A stretch of 64,000 nucleotides of DNA, taken from the NCBI RefSeq assembly GCF_026342435.1, contig NZ_JAPEMT010000003.1, positions 248,001 to 312,000 on the forward strand, in the 5' to 3' direction. The position numbers and the translations under genes are program-made. Positions 1-7,906 of this stretch are shown here, in pieces; position 1 is the stretch's first letter, and each line of letters starts with the position of its first letter. The DNA comes from Streptomyces sp. NBC_00237 (GTDB lineage Bacteria; Actinomycetota; Actinomycetes; Streptomycetales; Streptomycetaceae). A model generated the notes under the pieces. It made no database searches. It was not told the DNA's origin and was given only the letters and a program-made list of their open reading frames with translations.

Positions 1-98
1 GGACTCGTGACGGATGGACGTGACCGGGACGCGTCATCCTTTCGGTGTACCGCTCGGCGGCGTGCCCCGTCCCGCGTCACCGCTCTCGCACGTCACCC

Positions 99-125
99 CT
101 AGGTCGCGTATCGGGTCGTGATCAA
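99..125. repeat. Left end of IS: CTAG target copy plus terminal inverted repeat
   Basis: CTAG at 99-102 is followed by the 23-bp left inverted repeat, which ends in gtgatcaa. It pairs with the right end at 1176-1202. Confidence 0.8.
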
Positions 126-175
126 TCTGTGGGATGTGCCTTCGTGGCACGGCTCGGTCCGATAGACCGGCTGAC

Positions 176-1179
176 GTGACGCGAATACAACTGACCGACG
201 TGGAGTGGGAGTTCATTGAGCCGTACCTGCCGATCGGCGAGTACGGCCCGTACCCCGAGCGGCTGCGGCAGCAGTTCGAGGGAGTGATCTGGCGGTTCAA
301 GACGGGCGGGCAGTGGCGGGAGATGCCGACGGAGTTCGGCGCCTGGTCGACTGTCCACAATCGCTTCCGGCAGTGGCGCGACGCCGGGGTCTTCGAGGCC
401 CTGCTGGAGGGCCTGATCGCGGAGGCCGCGAAGCGCGGTGAGGGGGACCTGTCCCTGGTGAGCATCGACTCCACCACCGTCCGGGCCCACCATGACGCGG
501 CCGGGATGCACCTCGACGAGGATGTCGTCACCGCACTGGAGAAGGCCGCCGCAGAGGAGGAGAAGGCCAGGTCAAAGGGGGTGGCCTCGAAGGACAAAGC
601 GGGCAGGAGGCCGAAAGGGATCCCGCGCGGGAAGAACGAAGACGCATCCGGCGTCGGCGCAGACTCCGGCTGAAGGCCGCCCTCCTCGGACGCTCCAGAG
701 GCGGGCAGACCAGCAAGATCCACCTCGCTGCCGATCGCAAGTGCCGCCCACTGGCGTTCATCCTGACCGCGGGCCAGGCGGCGGACAGCCCGCAGTTCAT
801 CCCCGTCCTGAACAAGGTGCGGGTGCGCGGGCCCGTCGGCCGTCCCCGCACCCGGCCGGACGCGGTCGCCGGGGACAAGGCGTATTCGTCCCGCGGCAAC
901 CGTGCCCACCTGCGCAAACGCCGCATCAAGGCGGTCATTCCGGAGAAGAAGGACCAGGCCGCCAACCGGAAGAAGAAGGGCTCCGGAGGCGGCCGACCCG
1001 TCGGCCACGACGCCGACCTCTACAAGGAGCGGAACACCGTCGAGCGCGCGATCAACAGACTGAAGGCGTGGCGAGGCATCGCCACCCGCTACGACAAGAC
1101 TCCCGAGAGCTACCTCGCCGGCCTCCACCTTCGCGCCTCGATGATCTGGATCAAGGACCTCACACGAACCACCCCTTGA
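176..1179 (+). CDS. IS5-family transposase, expressed by -1 frameshift
   Basis: This is a DDE transposase in two overlapping frames. The first frame (GTG 176 to stop 673) holds the DUF4096-like N-terminal domain and the first catalytic block (SLVSIDSTTVRAHHD). The second frame is open from 496 to 1179 and continues with an arginine-rich linker, LLGRSRGGQTSKIHL, DAVAGDKAYSSRGNR (second Asp region) and RNTVERAINRLKAWRG (YREK-like Glu region). The full product needs one -1 shift in the overlap, most likely at A AAG GGG G (574-581). Joined this way the protein reads through like intact IS5 transposases, so this is regulated recoding and not decay. An ATG at 134 is an alternative start, but family members begin at the GTG-encoded VTRIQLTD. 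Confidence 0.85.
574..581 (+). promoter_or_regulatory. Probable programmed -1 frameshift site of the transposase
   Basis: The run aaaggggg lies where both reading frames are open. In the first frame it reads tca aag ggg, and after slipping back one base it reads aaa ggg. Downstream, only the -1 frame carries the conserved RSRGG and catalytic blocks. Confidence 0.55.
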
Positions 1180-1202
1180 TCACAACCAAATACGCTCCCT
1201 AG
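1176..1202. repeat. Right end of IS: terminal inverted repeat plus CTAG target copy
   Basis: The sequence starts ttgatcacaacc and ends in CTAG (1199-1202). The transposase stop codon (1177-1179) lies inside this repeat. The CTAG supplies the TAG stop of the minus-strand gene. Confidence 0.8.
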
Positions 1203-2272
1203 TACGTCACCGTGATGCGCCGCTCGACGCCGTCCACGCGCACCTCGCCGCCGTAGGGGATCACGAGCTGCGGGTCCGTGTGGCCGAGGTCCACGTCGAA
1301 GACGGCGACCGTGTCCGGGGCGTACGCGGCGAGGGCGCGCAGTACCGCTTCGCGCTGGTCGGTCGCGTAACTCTCCTGCTCCTGGCGGGAGTTGCGACGG
1401 TCGAGCGACCAGGTCTTCGGGCGGCCCATCAGCAGGGCGGGGAAGCGGGCGAGCAGGCCGCGTTCGCCCATGTTGCGCAGGATCTGGAAGACGTGGTCGG
1501 CGGAGGGGAGTTCCTCGGAGGTCTCCAGGAAGAGGACGCCGCCCTCGTACGCGGCCGGGTCGTGCTCGATCTCGCGGTCGGCCATCAGCATCCAGGAGAG
1601 GACTTCGAGGCTGCCGCCCCAGGTCCGGCCCTCGACCACGCGCTCGGGACCGTGCCAGGTCCAGCCGCCGCCCGGCCGCATCGGCGGCTCGCTGTCGAAG
1701 GTGGCCGGGTCCGCCCAGTCGCCGTTGACGTCGCCGAAGTGGTCGGCGGGCGTGAGTTCGTACGGGCCGTGGGTGAAGAGGGCGGCGCGCAGCGAGTCGG
1801 CGGTGCGGGGGTTCATGGTGTGCGGGCGGCCGAGCTCGCACATGACGGAGGCGCCGTGGTAGGTGACGACTCCCAGGTTGCGGAGGGCGAGGAGGAGGTT
1901 CGTGTTGTCGCTGAAGCCGAAGAAGGGCTTCGGGTTGGCGCGGATCAACTCCCGGTCCAGCAGCGGCAGTACGGTGATCTGGTCGTCGCCGCCGATCGAC
2001 GCCATCACCGCCTTGACCGTCGGGTCGGCGAACGCGGCGTGCAGGTCGTCGGCCCGTTCCCGGGGCGTCGAGCCCATCCTCCGGGTGGCGAGGTACTCTA
2101 CCGGCTCCAGCCCGAACTCCTCGCGGAGGCGGTCCAGCCCGAGTTCGTAGGGGAGCGGGTAGAGACCGGGGAGGCCGGAGGACGGGGAGACGATCGCGAT
2201 GCGGTCGCCGGGCGATGGCTTGGCCGGGTACGCAGGGGCGACGGGGTAGCTGCGGGGCGCAGAAGCGGTCAT
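1199..2272 (-). CDS. S66 family peptidase (LD-carboxypeptidase / MccF-like)
   Basis: The 357-residue protein belongs to the serine peptidase family that trims L,D-bonds in muropeptides or cleaves microcin C-type conjugates. The N-terminal part has GDRIAIVSPSSG (22-33) and the nucleophile elbow GFSDNTN with Ser121; SIGGDDQ (92-98) precedes it. The C-terminal part carries the expected Glu and His regions (GGVLFLETSEE, DVDLGHTDPQ). The length is normal. I chose ATG 2272 because upstream residues do not resemble the family. There is no signal peptide, so it acts in the cytoplasm, for example in murein recycling. Its stop codon TAG is built from the CTAG target copy of the adjacent insertion sequence, so the tail may differ slightly from the ancestral form. 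Confidence 0.85.
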   Translation of the reverse strand: MTASAPRSYPVAPAYPAKPSPGDRIAIVSPSSGLPGLYPLPYELGLDRLREEFGLEPVEYLATRRMGSTPRERADDLHAAFADPTVKAVMASIGGDDQITVLPLLDRELIRANPKPFFGFSDNTNLLLALRNLGVVTYHGASVMCELGRPHTMNPRTADSLRAALFTHGPYELTPADHFGDVNGDWADPATFDSEPPMRPGGGWTWHGPERVVEGRTWGGSLEVLSWMLMADREIEHDPAAYEGGVLFLETSEELPSADHVFQILRNMGERGLLARFPALLMGRPKTWSLDRRNSRQEQESYATDQREAVLRALAAYAPDTVAVFDVDLGHTDPQLVIPYGGEVRVDGVERRITVTY

Positions 2273-2311
2273 GGGCCGAGGATAGGAGCAGGCCGCTGAC
2301 CTGGCCATCTC

Positions 2312-2719
2312 TTATTCCGGAGCCACGGCGTCCTGCGGGTACCAGCGGAGTTCCACGGTGTTGCCGTCCGGGTCCTGGACGTAGACGGAGGTGGCGTTGC
2401 CCCGTGCGCCGAAGCGGCCGACGGGACCTTCGAGGACGGTGAAGACCCCGGACGCGATGACCTCCTCCCAGTCCAGCGGTTCCACGGTGAGGCAGATGTG
2501 GTCGACGTTGGACTTTCCCCGGGGACGGCTGAACAGGTCGATGATGGTGTCGCCGGTGACCCTGACCGACGGGAACGGCACCTCGCCCGCTCGCCACTGT
2601 TCGACGCGTACCGGTTCCAGACCGAGGATCCCGGTGTAGAAGGCCAGGGACCGCTCGACATCCTCGACGTTGAGGACGAGGTGGTCGAATGCCTTCACGC
2701 GCAGCAGGCTGTTGTTCAT
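2312..2719 (-). CDS. VOC family (glyoxalase/fosfomycin-resistance-like) protein
   Basis: The 135-residue, single-module vicinal oxygen chelate protein carries the likely metal ligands: His in FDHLVLNVEDVERSLAFY, His in VDHICLTV and Glu in GNTVELRWYP. Paired beta-alpha-beta-beta-beta units are visible. Members bind a divalent metal and act as lyases, isomerases, dioxygenases or thiol transferases; the substrate cannot be read from sequence. It is divergent from a LysR regulator whose putative operator lies in the shared intergenic region, so that regulator probably controls it. A 39-bp gap separates it from the S66 peptidase gene on the same strand, so the two may be co-transcribed. Confidence 0.8.
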   Translation of the reverse strand: MNNSLLRVKAFDHLVLNVEDVERSLAFYTGILGLEPVRVEQWRAGEVPFPSVRVTGDTIIDLFSRPRGKSNVDHICLTVEPLDWEEVIASGVFTVLEGPVGRFGARGNATSVYVQDPDGNTVELRWYPQDAVAPE

Positions 2720-2806
2720 GGGGTTTCCTTCGGTGAGGAGTCCGGGTGGGTGCTGTTAACGATCCTCCGGGGAGAGTCCGCCATCAAGGCAGGATCGGCA
2801 TACGAT

Positions 2807-2825
2807 CGTTGAGCCAGATTCAACG
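2807..2825. promoter_or_regulatory. LysR-type operator between VOC gene and LysR gene
   Basis: There is a perfect inverted repeat, cgttga and tcaacg, around a 7-nt centre. The core fits the T-N11-A rule for LysR binding boxes. It lies 28 bp upstream of the regulator start and 88 bp from the divergent VOC start. Confidence 0.6.
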
Positions 2826-2852
2826 AATGCCCGATTCGACGGATGGGGGATC

Positions 2853-3749
2853 ATGCTGGAGCGGGTGGAGGTCGAGACGTTCCTGACGCTTGCCGAGGAA
2901 CTGCACTTCGGCCGCACCGCCGAGCGGTTGTGCGTCACGACCGGGCGGGTCAGTCAGGTGATCAAGAAGCTTGAGCGGCGGGTCGGCGGCTCGCTGTTCG
3001 AGCGGACCAGCAGAACGGTTCGACTCACGAAGACCGGGCGGCAGTTGGCCGACGACCTGGTCCCCTTGGTCGCCGGAATGGAGGAGGCGCTGCGAAGGGC
3101 CACCGAGGCCAGCCGTGGTGTCAGCGGACAGTTGCGGGTCGCGTTCCTTGGCGAGTGGACGGCACCCCCACTGCTGAAGGTGGTGGGCTTGTTCAGCGAG
3201 CGTCACCCCGACTGCGAGGTCGAGGTGCGGGAGGTCCAGCTGTCCAACTCCCGGGCGAGCCTGCTGGACGGCTCGATCGACGTGCTCGTCGCCTCGTACC
3301 CGTTCGACGGAATGGCCTGTGGGCCGGTGCTGCTGACCGAGAGGCGCGTGCTCGCCGTCGCGGCCGGGCATCCGCTCGCGGGCGAGGAGTCGGTGTCCCT
3401 CGAAGTGCTCGCGGAACACCCCGTGGTGCAGTACCCGGAGGTGACTTCGGTGAGGTTCAAGCGGGATCGCACGCCGGACCACACCCCTTCGGGCAGGCCG
3501 ATTCCGAAAGGGCCGTCCGGCGGGTCCTTCTCCGAGATGCTCACGCTGGTCGCGCTGGGCAAGGGCGTTCTGCCGGTCGGAGAACACTCCCGGCGCTACT
3601 ACCCCCGGCCGGACGTGGCCTATGTGCCCCTGCACGACGCGGGACCGATCGAGCGGGGGCCGGTCTGGCTGGAGGGGAACGACACGCAGAGCGTCCGCGC
3701 TTTCGTACGGGCCGCGGCGGACATCGCCGCGACGTCACAGCCCGCCTGA
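2853..3749 (+). CDS. LysR family transcriptional regulator
   Basis: The 298-residue regulator has the N-terminal winged helix-turn-helix (residues 1-60; VETFLTLAEELHFGRTAERL followed by a recognition helix with SQVIKKLERRVGGSLFERT). The LysR substrate-binding domain (about 90-290) contains GQLRVAFLGEW and a typical effector cleft. The ATG at 2853 follows GGATGGGG. It is divergent from the VOC protein gene with a T-N11-A palindrome between them, so it most likely autoregulates and controls that gene. The effector is unknown. Confidence 0.9.
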   Translation: MLERVEVETFLTLAEELHFGRTAERLCVTTGRVSQVIKKLERRVGGSLFERTSRTVRLTKTGRQLADDLVPLVAGMEEALRRATEASRGVSGQLRVAFLGEWTAPPLLKVVGLFSERHPDCEVEVREVQLSNSRASLLDGSIDVLVASYPFDGMACGPVLLTERRVLAVAAGHPLAGEESVSLEVLAEHPVVQYPEVTSVRFKRDRTPDHTPSGRPIPKGPSGGSFSEMLTLVALGKGVLPVGEHSRRYYPRPDVAYVPLHDAGPIERGPVWLEGNDTQSVRAFVRAAADIAATSQPA

Positions 3750-4123
3750 ACGGGCGGCGGCACTCAGGCCCCCGTCAGGCCCGGCATCACGTCAGGCCCG
3801 GCATCACGTCAGCCCGCCTTCCCGGCGGTTCCGGCGTTCGTCGGCGCGGCGCTGCCGAGCGCGTACCGGGGGCACGCGCTGACCACCCCGTGATGCTGCT
3901 GACGGTAAGTCAAGCGGGCTTTTCCATAACCCTGGTGGCGTGACACCACCCCGCTGCACCCGCATGCCCGCCCGTACGTGTGGTGTGCGGAGGCCGGGAG
4001 GCATGCCGGGCGGCGGGCCGGGAACCGGTGACTGCGTGCCCGTGCCGTGGACACCGGTCCGCAGGGCTCGAACGCTTCCGCCGCCCACCCGGTGCGGTGC
4101 AGCGAGATCTGGAGGGCCGCGTA
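3750..4123. other. Intergenic region between LysR and carboxylate-amine ligase genes
   Basis: No gene is supported in these 374 bases. They contain a short GC-rich hairpin over the LysR stop codon (gcccg, loop, cgggc) and a direct repeat at 3774-3807. The region also holds the promoter and leader of the next gene, whose GGAGG lies at 4111. I do not recognise a known riboswitch. Confidence 0.5.
3774..3807. repeat. 17-bp direct repeat, two copies plus a partial third
   Basis: The unit gtcaggcccggcatcac occurs at 3774-3790 and 3791-3807 and is followed by a partial copy, gtcagcccgcc. It lies just downstream of the LysR stop codon. Confidence 0.8.
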
Positions 4124-5212
4124 GTGCGCAGTGTGGGAGTGGAGGAGGAGCTCCTCCTCGTCGATCCCGAGTCGGGCGAATCCCGGGCGGTGTCCTCGGC
4201 CGTGTTGGCCGTACCGGCCGAAGACCCGGCGGAGGAGGGCGTGTTCGAGAAGGAACTCCACGGCGAACAGCTGGAGTTCGCGACCCGTCCCCGATTCTCG
4301 ATGGCCGACCTGGGTGCGGAGATCAGGCGCTGGCGCGAGGAGGCCGGGCGGCGCGCGGAGGAGGTGGGAGCCGCAGCCGTGGCCCTCGCCACTTCCCCGC
4401 TCACCGTCAGCCCGTCCCTCAACTCCGGTGAACGCCACCGCTGGATCGAGAAGCAGTTCGGCATGCCGGTGCAGGAGCAACTGACCTGCGGCTGCCACGT
4501 CCACGTCTCGGTGGAGTCCGACGAGGAGGGTGTGCAGGTCCTCGACCGCATCCGGCCCTGGCTGCCCGTCCTCACCGCGATGAGCGCCAACTCACCCTTC
4601 TGGCAAGGCTCCGACACCGGCTACAGCAGTTACCGCAACCGCGTCTGGGGCCGCTGGCCTTCCGCGGGCCCCGTCGAAGTCTTCGGCTCCGCCGAGGGCT
4701 ACCACCGCCAGGTGGCGGACCTCCTGGAGACCGGAGTCCTGAAGGACGAGGGCATGGTCTACTTCGACGCCCGCCTCTCCCACAACTACCCCACCGTGGA
4801 GATCCGGGTGGCGGACGTCTGCCTCGACGCCTCCACGACCGTCCTCCTCGCCACCCTGGCACGCGGCCTGGTCGAAACGGCCGCCCGCGCCCACCGAGCG
4901 GGCGAACCACCCGCCCCGCACGGCGTCGCCGCCCTGCGACTCGCCCAGTGGCGCGCCGCCCGCTCGGGACTCACCGACCGCCTGGTCCACCCCGAGACCC
5001 TGCACCCGGAGCCCGCCGCCGACGTCGTGAACGCCCTGCTCGCCCATGTGGGCCCGGCGCTGGAGGACGCCGGTGACGCCGAGGACGCCCGTAGCGCCGC
5101 GTCCCAACTGCTGAAGACCGGAACGGGCGCGGAGGTGCAGCGTGCCCTCCTGAAGGAGACGGGCAGCCTGCGCCGCACGGTCGCGGAATGCGTACGGCGC
5201 AGCGCTCCGTGA
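4124..5212 (+). CDS. YbdK-type carboxylate-amine ligase (glutamate-cysteine ligase family 2)
   Basis: The 362-residue enzyme is of the GCS2 family, ATP-grasp-like ligases that join glutamate to an amine such as cysteine. It opens with the family signature VRSVGVEEELLLVDPESGE. EKELHGEQLEFATRP holds the metal and substrate acid residues, LTCGCHVHVSVES follows, and SHNYPTVEIRVADVC carries the conserved arginine near 230. The GTG at 4124, with GGAGG 9 nt upstream, fits the family start; the longer open frame upstream has no similarity. Actinobacteria use mycothiol instead of glutathione, so the true product may be a different gamma-glutamyl amide. It is transcribed alone and ends at a hairpin. 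Confidence 0.85.
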   Translation: MRSVGVEEELLLVDPESGESRAVSSAVLAVPAEDPAEEGVFEKELHGEQLEFATRPRFSMADLGAEIRRWREEAGRRAEEVGAAAVALATSPLTVSPSLNSGERHRWIEKQFGMPVQEQLTCGCHVHVSVESDEEGVQVLDRIRPWLPVLTAMSANSPFWQGSDTGYSSYRNRVWGRWPSAGPVEVFGSAEGYHRQVADLLETGVLKDEGMVYFDARLSHNYPTVEIRVADVCLDASTTVLLATLARGLVETAARAHRAGEPPAPHGVAALRLAQWRAARSGLTDRLVHPETLHPEPAADVVNALLAHVGPALEDAGDAEDARSAASQLLKTGTGAEVQRALLKETGSLRRTVAECVRRSAP

Positions 5213-5251
5213 CGGCACGCACTTCGGCCGGAGTGCACCTCTTCCCGCGAA

Positions 5252-5290
5252 CGCCTCCTTCGGCGAACACCTATTTCGGCGAAGGAGGCG
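5252..5290. terminator. Bidirectional terminator hairpin
   Basis: The 11-bp arms cgcctccttcg and cgaaggaggcg form a perfect stem around a 17-nt loop between two convergent genes. The right arm overlaps the last codons of the minus-strand gene. Confidence 0.65.
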
Positions 5291-6092
5291 GCGAGGGCCA
5301 CGACGTGACCTCCTCGTCGGTCAGAGCGGTGAGATCGACCTGTCCCCGCTTGCCGATGTCAACGCGGTAGGTCGTCCACCAGTGCTTGTGCCTGACGTAG
5401 CAGCGGTACGTGGTGCGGGTGCCGGGTGCGAGCAGCATCAGTTCGGGAATCCCCGGATCGCACGCCGCCTGACTGTTCTCATGGACCTCGGTGAGCTGGC
5501 GGAACGCCTTCCGGTAGACGGCATTCCGCAGCACCGGCGCCTTCTTCGGGCGGACGTCCTGCTGCCAGGTGGTCTCCACCATCGTGTGATCGACGCGGGA
5601 CGCTCGCAGGTCCGAGATGACGACGGTGTAGCGGGCGGTCAGTGCCTCGCGCCCCACGGGGGCCAGCTCGCGCGCGGTGCACTCGAAGGGGGACGAGCCG
5701 AGTGTGGCCTTGCCACAGTCGATCACCACTTCGGCGGTCGGACGGCCGAGCATCGGCAGGAAGCCGTCGCGGATCTCGGACCTCACCCTGTCCATGCCCT
5801 CCGAGCCCTTCGGCTCCTTCGCGTCCTCCGGCTCCTTCCGGCGGGGCGGCAGCCCGTCGTCAAAGGGGATGCGGTCCGTCAGCTTCACCACGGGGACGTC
5901 CCCGTACGGTGCCGCCCGCTGCTGGTCGACCATCGCGCGGAAGCCCCAGACGACGAGGGCGACGGCCCCGGCCACCACCAGGAGGCCGAAGGCCATGAGG
6001 GCGACGAGCCCGAAGGTCTCGCTCCCCTTCTGCCGATGAGGGGTGCCCCGCCGTGGCGGGGGCAGGCTGCCGCCCGGTGTGGGTGCTGTCAC
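5271..6092 (-). CDS. Single-pass membrane protein of unknown function
   Basis: The product has 273 residues from GTG 6092 (GGAG upstream). A basic, proline-rich cytoplasmic segment of about 25 residues leads into one transmembrane helix (FGLVALMAFGLLVVAGAVAL). After it comes an extracytoplasmic domain of about 220 residues with two lysine/glutamate-rich stretches (EPEDAKEPKGSEGMD). The outer domain has cysteines near CGKATLG, FECTA, AACDPG and YRCYV, which could form two disulphides. The C-terminal part (TTYRCYVRHKHWWTTYRVDI) resembles small beta domains of actinobacterial secreted proteins, but I cannot name a family. Divergent from matB. Confidence 0.7.
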   Translation of the reverse strand: MTAPTPGGSLPPPRRGTPHRQKGSETFGLVALMAFGLLVVAGAVALVVWGFRAMVDQQRAAPYGDVPVVKLTDRIPFDDGLPPRRKEPEDAKEPKGSEGMDRVRSEIRDGFLPMLGRPTAEVVIDCGKATLGSSPFECTARELAPVGREALTARYTVVISDLRASRVDHTMVETTWQQDVRPKKAPVLRNAVYRKAFRQLTEVHENSQAACDPGIPELMLLAPGTRTTYRCYVRHKHWWTTYRVDIGKRGQVDLTALTDEEVTSWPSPPPSPK

Positions 6093-6348
6093 GTGTGCTC
6101 CGCTCCGCCGTGACCGGGGGCCGTGAGCCCCGGCCGTCGTGCTCGTGATCGTTCTGGTGCCGTACGGAGCACGAGTGTGGCGCACGGGTCGGTTCCGCCA
6201 GCGCCGTTTCGCTGCCCCCTCCACCCGTCCGTGCCCTCCCGGCGACGCATAGGGGCCCTGACGTTCGGGGTTCGTACGTCGAGGCGATGGGGGCCCTGAT
6301 AGACATCGGGAACAGCCGTCCCGTCAGCCCCCTCAACAGGAGACATTC

Positions 6349-7827
6349 GTGACCGTGCTCTTCCCCGCCCTGGAACCGGCAGCACTGGCGGAGGCGGGCC
6401 ACGCGCCCGCCCTCCAGTTCGGTGACCGTTCGCTGGACTACGCCTCGCTCAGGTCAGCCGCCGAGGCCACCGCCGTACGGATCGCCGGGGCCCGGCGCGT
6501 CGCGCTCTGGGCCACGCCCACCCTGGAGTCCGCCGTCGGCGCCGTCGCCGCGCTCCTCGCCGGAGTGCCCCTCGTCCCGCTCAACCCGAACAGCGGCTCC
6601 CGCGAACTCGCCCACGTCGTCACCGACAGCGCGCCCCAACTCGTCCTCGCCGCCCCCGGCGACACCCTCCCCGAGGCGCTGGCCGGGCTCCCCGTCGTAC
6701 ATCCGATGACGGAGACGGCAGCAGCGGGTCCGACCCCGGACCTGCCCGGCGAGCCCGAGGGCGACGCGCCCGCCCTCGTCGTCTACACCTCCGGCACCAC
6801 CGGGCCTCCGAAGGGCGCGATCCTGCCCCGACGCGCGATCGGCACCACCCTGGACGCGCTCGCCGACGCCTGGCAGTGGACGGATGAGGACGTGCTCGTG
6901 CACGGGCTGCCGCTGTTCCACGTGCACGGGCTGGTGCTCGGGGTGCTGGGGCCGCTGCGTCGCGGGGGAAGCCTGCGGCACCTCGGGCGGTTCAGCCCCG
7001 AGGCCGCCGGTACGGAGCTGGCGAAGGGCGCGACCATGCTCTTCGGCGTGCCGACCATGTACCACCGCATCGCCCGGGCACTCCCCGGCGACCCGGACCT
7101 GCGCGCCGCCCTCTCCGGGGCCCGCCTCCTCGTCTCCGGGTCGGCCGCGCTCTCCCGCCGTGACCACGAGGCGATCACCTCCGCCACCGGACAGCAGGTC
7201 GTCGAGCGGTACGGAATGACCGAGACCCTGATGAACACGAGCGTCCGGCCGGGCGGCCCGCCGCAGCCCGGCAGCGTCGGCACCCCTCTCCGCGGCGTCG
7301 AACTGCGGCTCGTGGACGAGGAGGGGCGGCCCGTCGACGTGCGCGACGGGGAGACGCTCGGGGAGATCCAGGTGAAGGGTCCGCAGCTGTTCACCGAGTA
7401 CCTGGGCAGGCCGGAGGCCACGGCGGCGGCCTTCGACGGCGACTGGTTCCGTACCGGCGACATGGCCACGCTCGACGCGGACGGGTCCGTGCGCATCGTG
7501 GGCCGCAAGTCCACCGACCTGATCAAGAGCGGTGGCTACAAGATCGGCGCGGGGGAGATCGAGAACGTGCTCCTTGAGCATCCCGCCGTCGCCGACGCGG
7601 CCGTCACCGGGGAGCCGGACGCCGACCTCGGCGAGATCGTCGTGGCGTGGATCGTGGCCGCGGACCCGGCCGCCCCGCCGACGCGGCAGGAGCTCGCGGA
7701 CCACGTCGCGGGGCAGCTCGCCGCGTACAAGAGGCCCCGGGCCGTACGCATCCTGGAAGCGCTGCCGCGCAACGACATGGGGAAGGTCATGAAGCGGGCG
7801 CTGCCCACCGGGGCGGGTACTGCGTGA
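6349..7827 (+). CDS. matB: Malonyl/methylmalonyl-CoA synthetase MatB
   Basis: The 492-residue ANL-superfamily ligase activates malonate or methylmalonate with ATP and CoA, feeding extender units to polyketide and fatty acid synthesis. The A3 P-loop is VVYTSGTTGPPKGAILPRR (about 144-162). LPLFHVHGLVLG, VERYGMTETLMN, WFRTGDMA and the hinge VGRKSTDLIKSGGYKIGAGE follow. The catalytic C-terminal lysine lies in RNDMGKVMK. The sequence matches my memory of Streptomyces coelicolor MatB along its full length, including the R-Y-G-M-T-E substrate motif. GTG 6349 follows AGGAGA. It stands 79 bp upstream of the molybdenum hydroxylase genes without an obvious functional link. Confidence 0.92.
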   Translation: MTVLFPALEPAALAEAGHAPALQFGDRSLDYASLRSAAEATAVRIAGARRVALWATPTLESAVGAVAALLAGVPLVPLNPNSGSRELAHVVTDSAPQLVLAAPGDTLPEALAGLPVVHPMTETAAAGPTPDLPGEPEGDAPALVVYTSGTTGPPKGAILPRRAIGTTLDALADAWQWTDEDVLVHGLPLFHVHGLVLGVLGPLRRGGSLRHLGRFSPEAAGTELAKGATMLFGVPTMYHRIARALPGDPDLRAALSGARLLVSGSAALSRRDHEAITSATGQQVVERYGMTETLMNTSVRPGGPPQPGSVGTPLRGVELRLVDEEGRPVDVRDGETLGEIQVKGPQLFTEYLGRPEATAAAFDGDWFRTGDMATLDADGSVRIVGRKSTDLIKSGGYKIGAGEIENVLLEHPAVADAAVTGEPDADLGEIVVAWIVAADPAAPPTRQELADHVAGQLAAYKRPRAVRILEALPRNDMGKVMKRALPTGAGTA

Positions 7828-7906
7828 CCGATCCGACCGCCTTGATCGTCGCGGGCCGACGGTGCACACTCAGGGACCGGGTCGTAAGTTACTGAGGGGG
7901 CATCAG

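Larger units (their letters stand above)
103..1198 (+). mobile_element. Complete IS5-family insertion sequence
   Basis: The element is about 1.1 kb. Its 23-bp terminal inverted repeats (103-125 and 1176-1198) match at 18 of 23 positions; the inner ends gtgatcaa and ttgatcac are perfect. CTAG lies directly outside each end (99-102 and 1199-1202), which fits the YTAR target duplication of the IS5 family. One transposase gene, split by a -1 frameshift, fills the interior. Both ends and the reading frames are intact, so the copy looks recent and possibly active. The right-hand CTAG also provides the stop codon of the neighbouring minus-strand peptidase gene. Confidence 0.9.

Noticed and set aside
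1..98. Coding sequence left of the insertion sequence
   Set aside because: The 98 bases are too short to identify a gene or tell what the element interrupted.
34..1128. Long minus-strand open frame across the insertion sequence
   Set aside because: It is the antisense shadow of the transposase. Its composition is irregular and it has no ribosome site.
3900..4110. Possible riboswitch before the carboxylate-amine ligase
   Set aside because: GC-rich pairing is abundant, but I cannot match a conserved aptamer core such as the cobalamin or SAM types.
3980..4123. Upstream ATG extension of the carboxylate-amine ligase
   Set aside because: Residues before GTG 4124 are cysteine/arginine-rich noise, and the family signature starts directly after the GTG with GGAGG in place.
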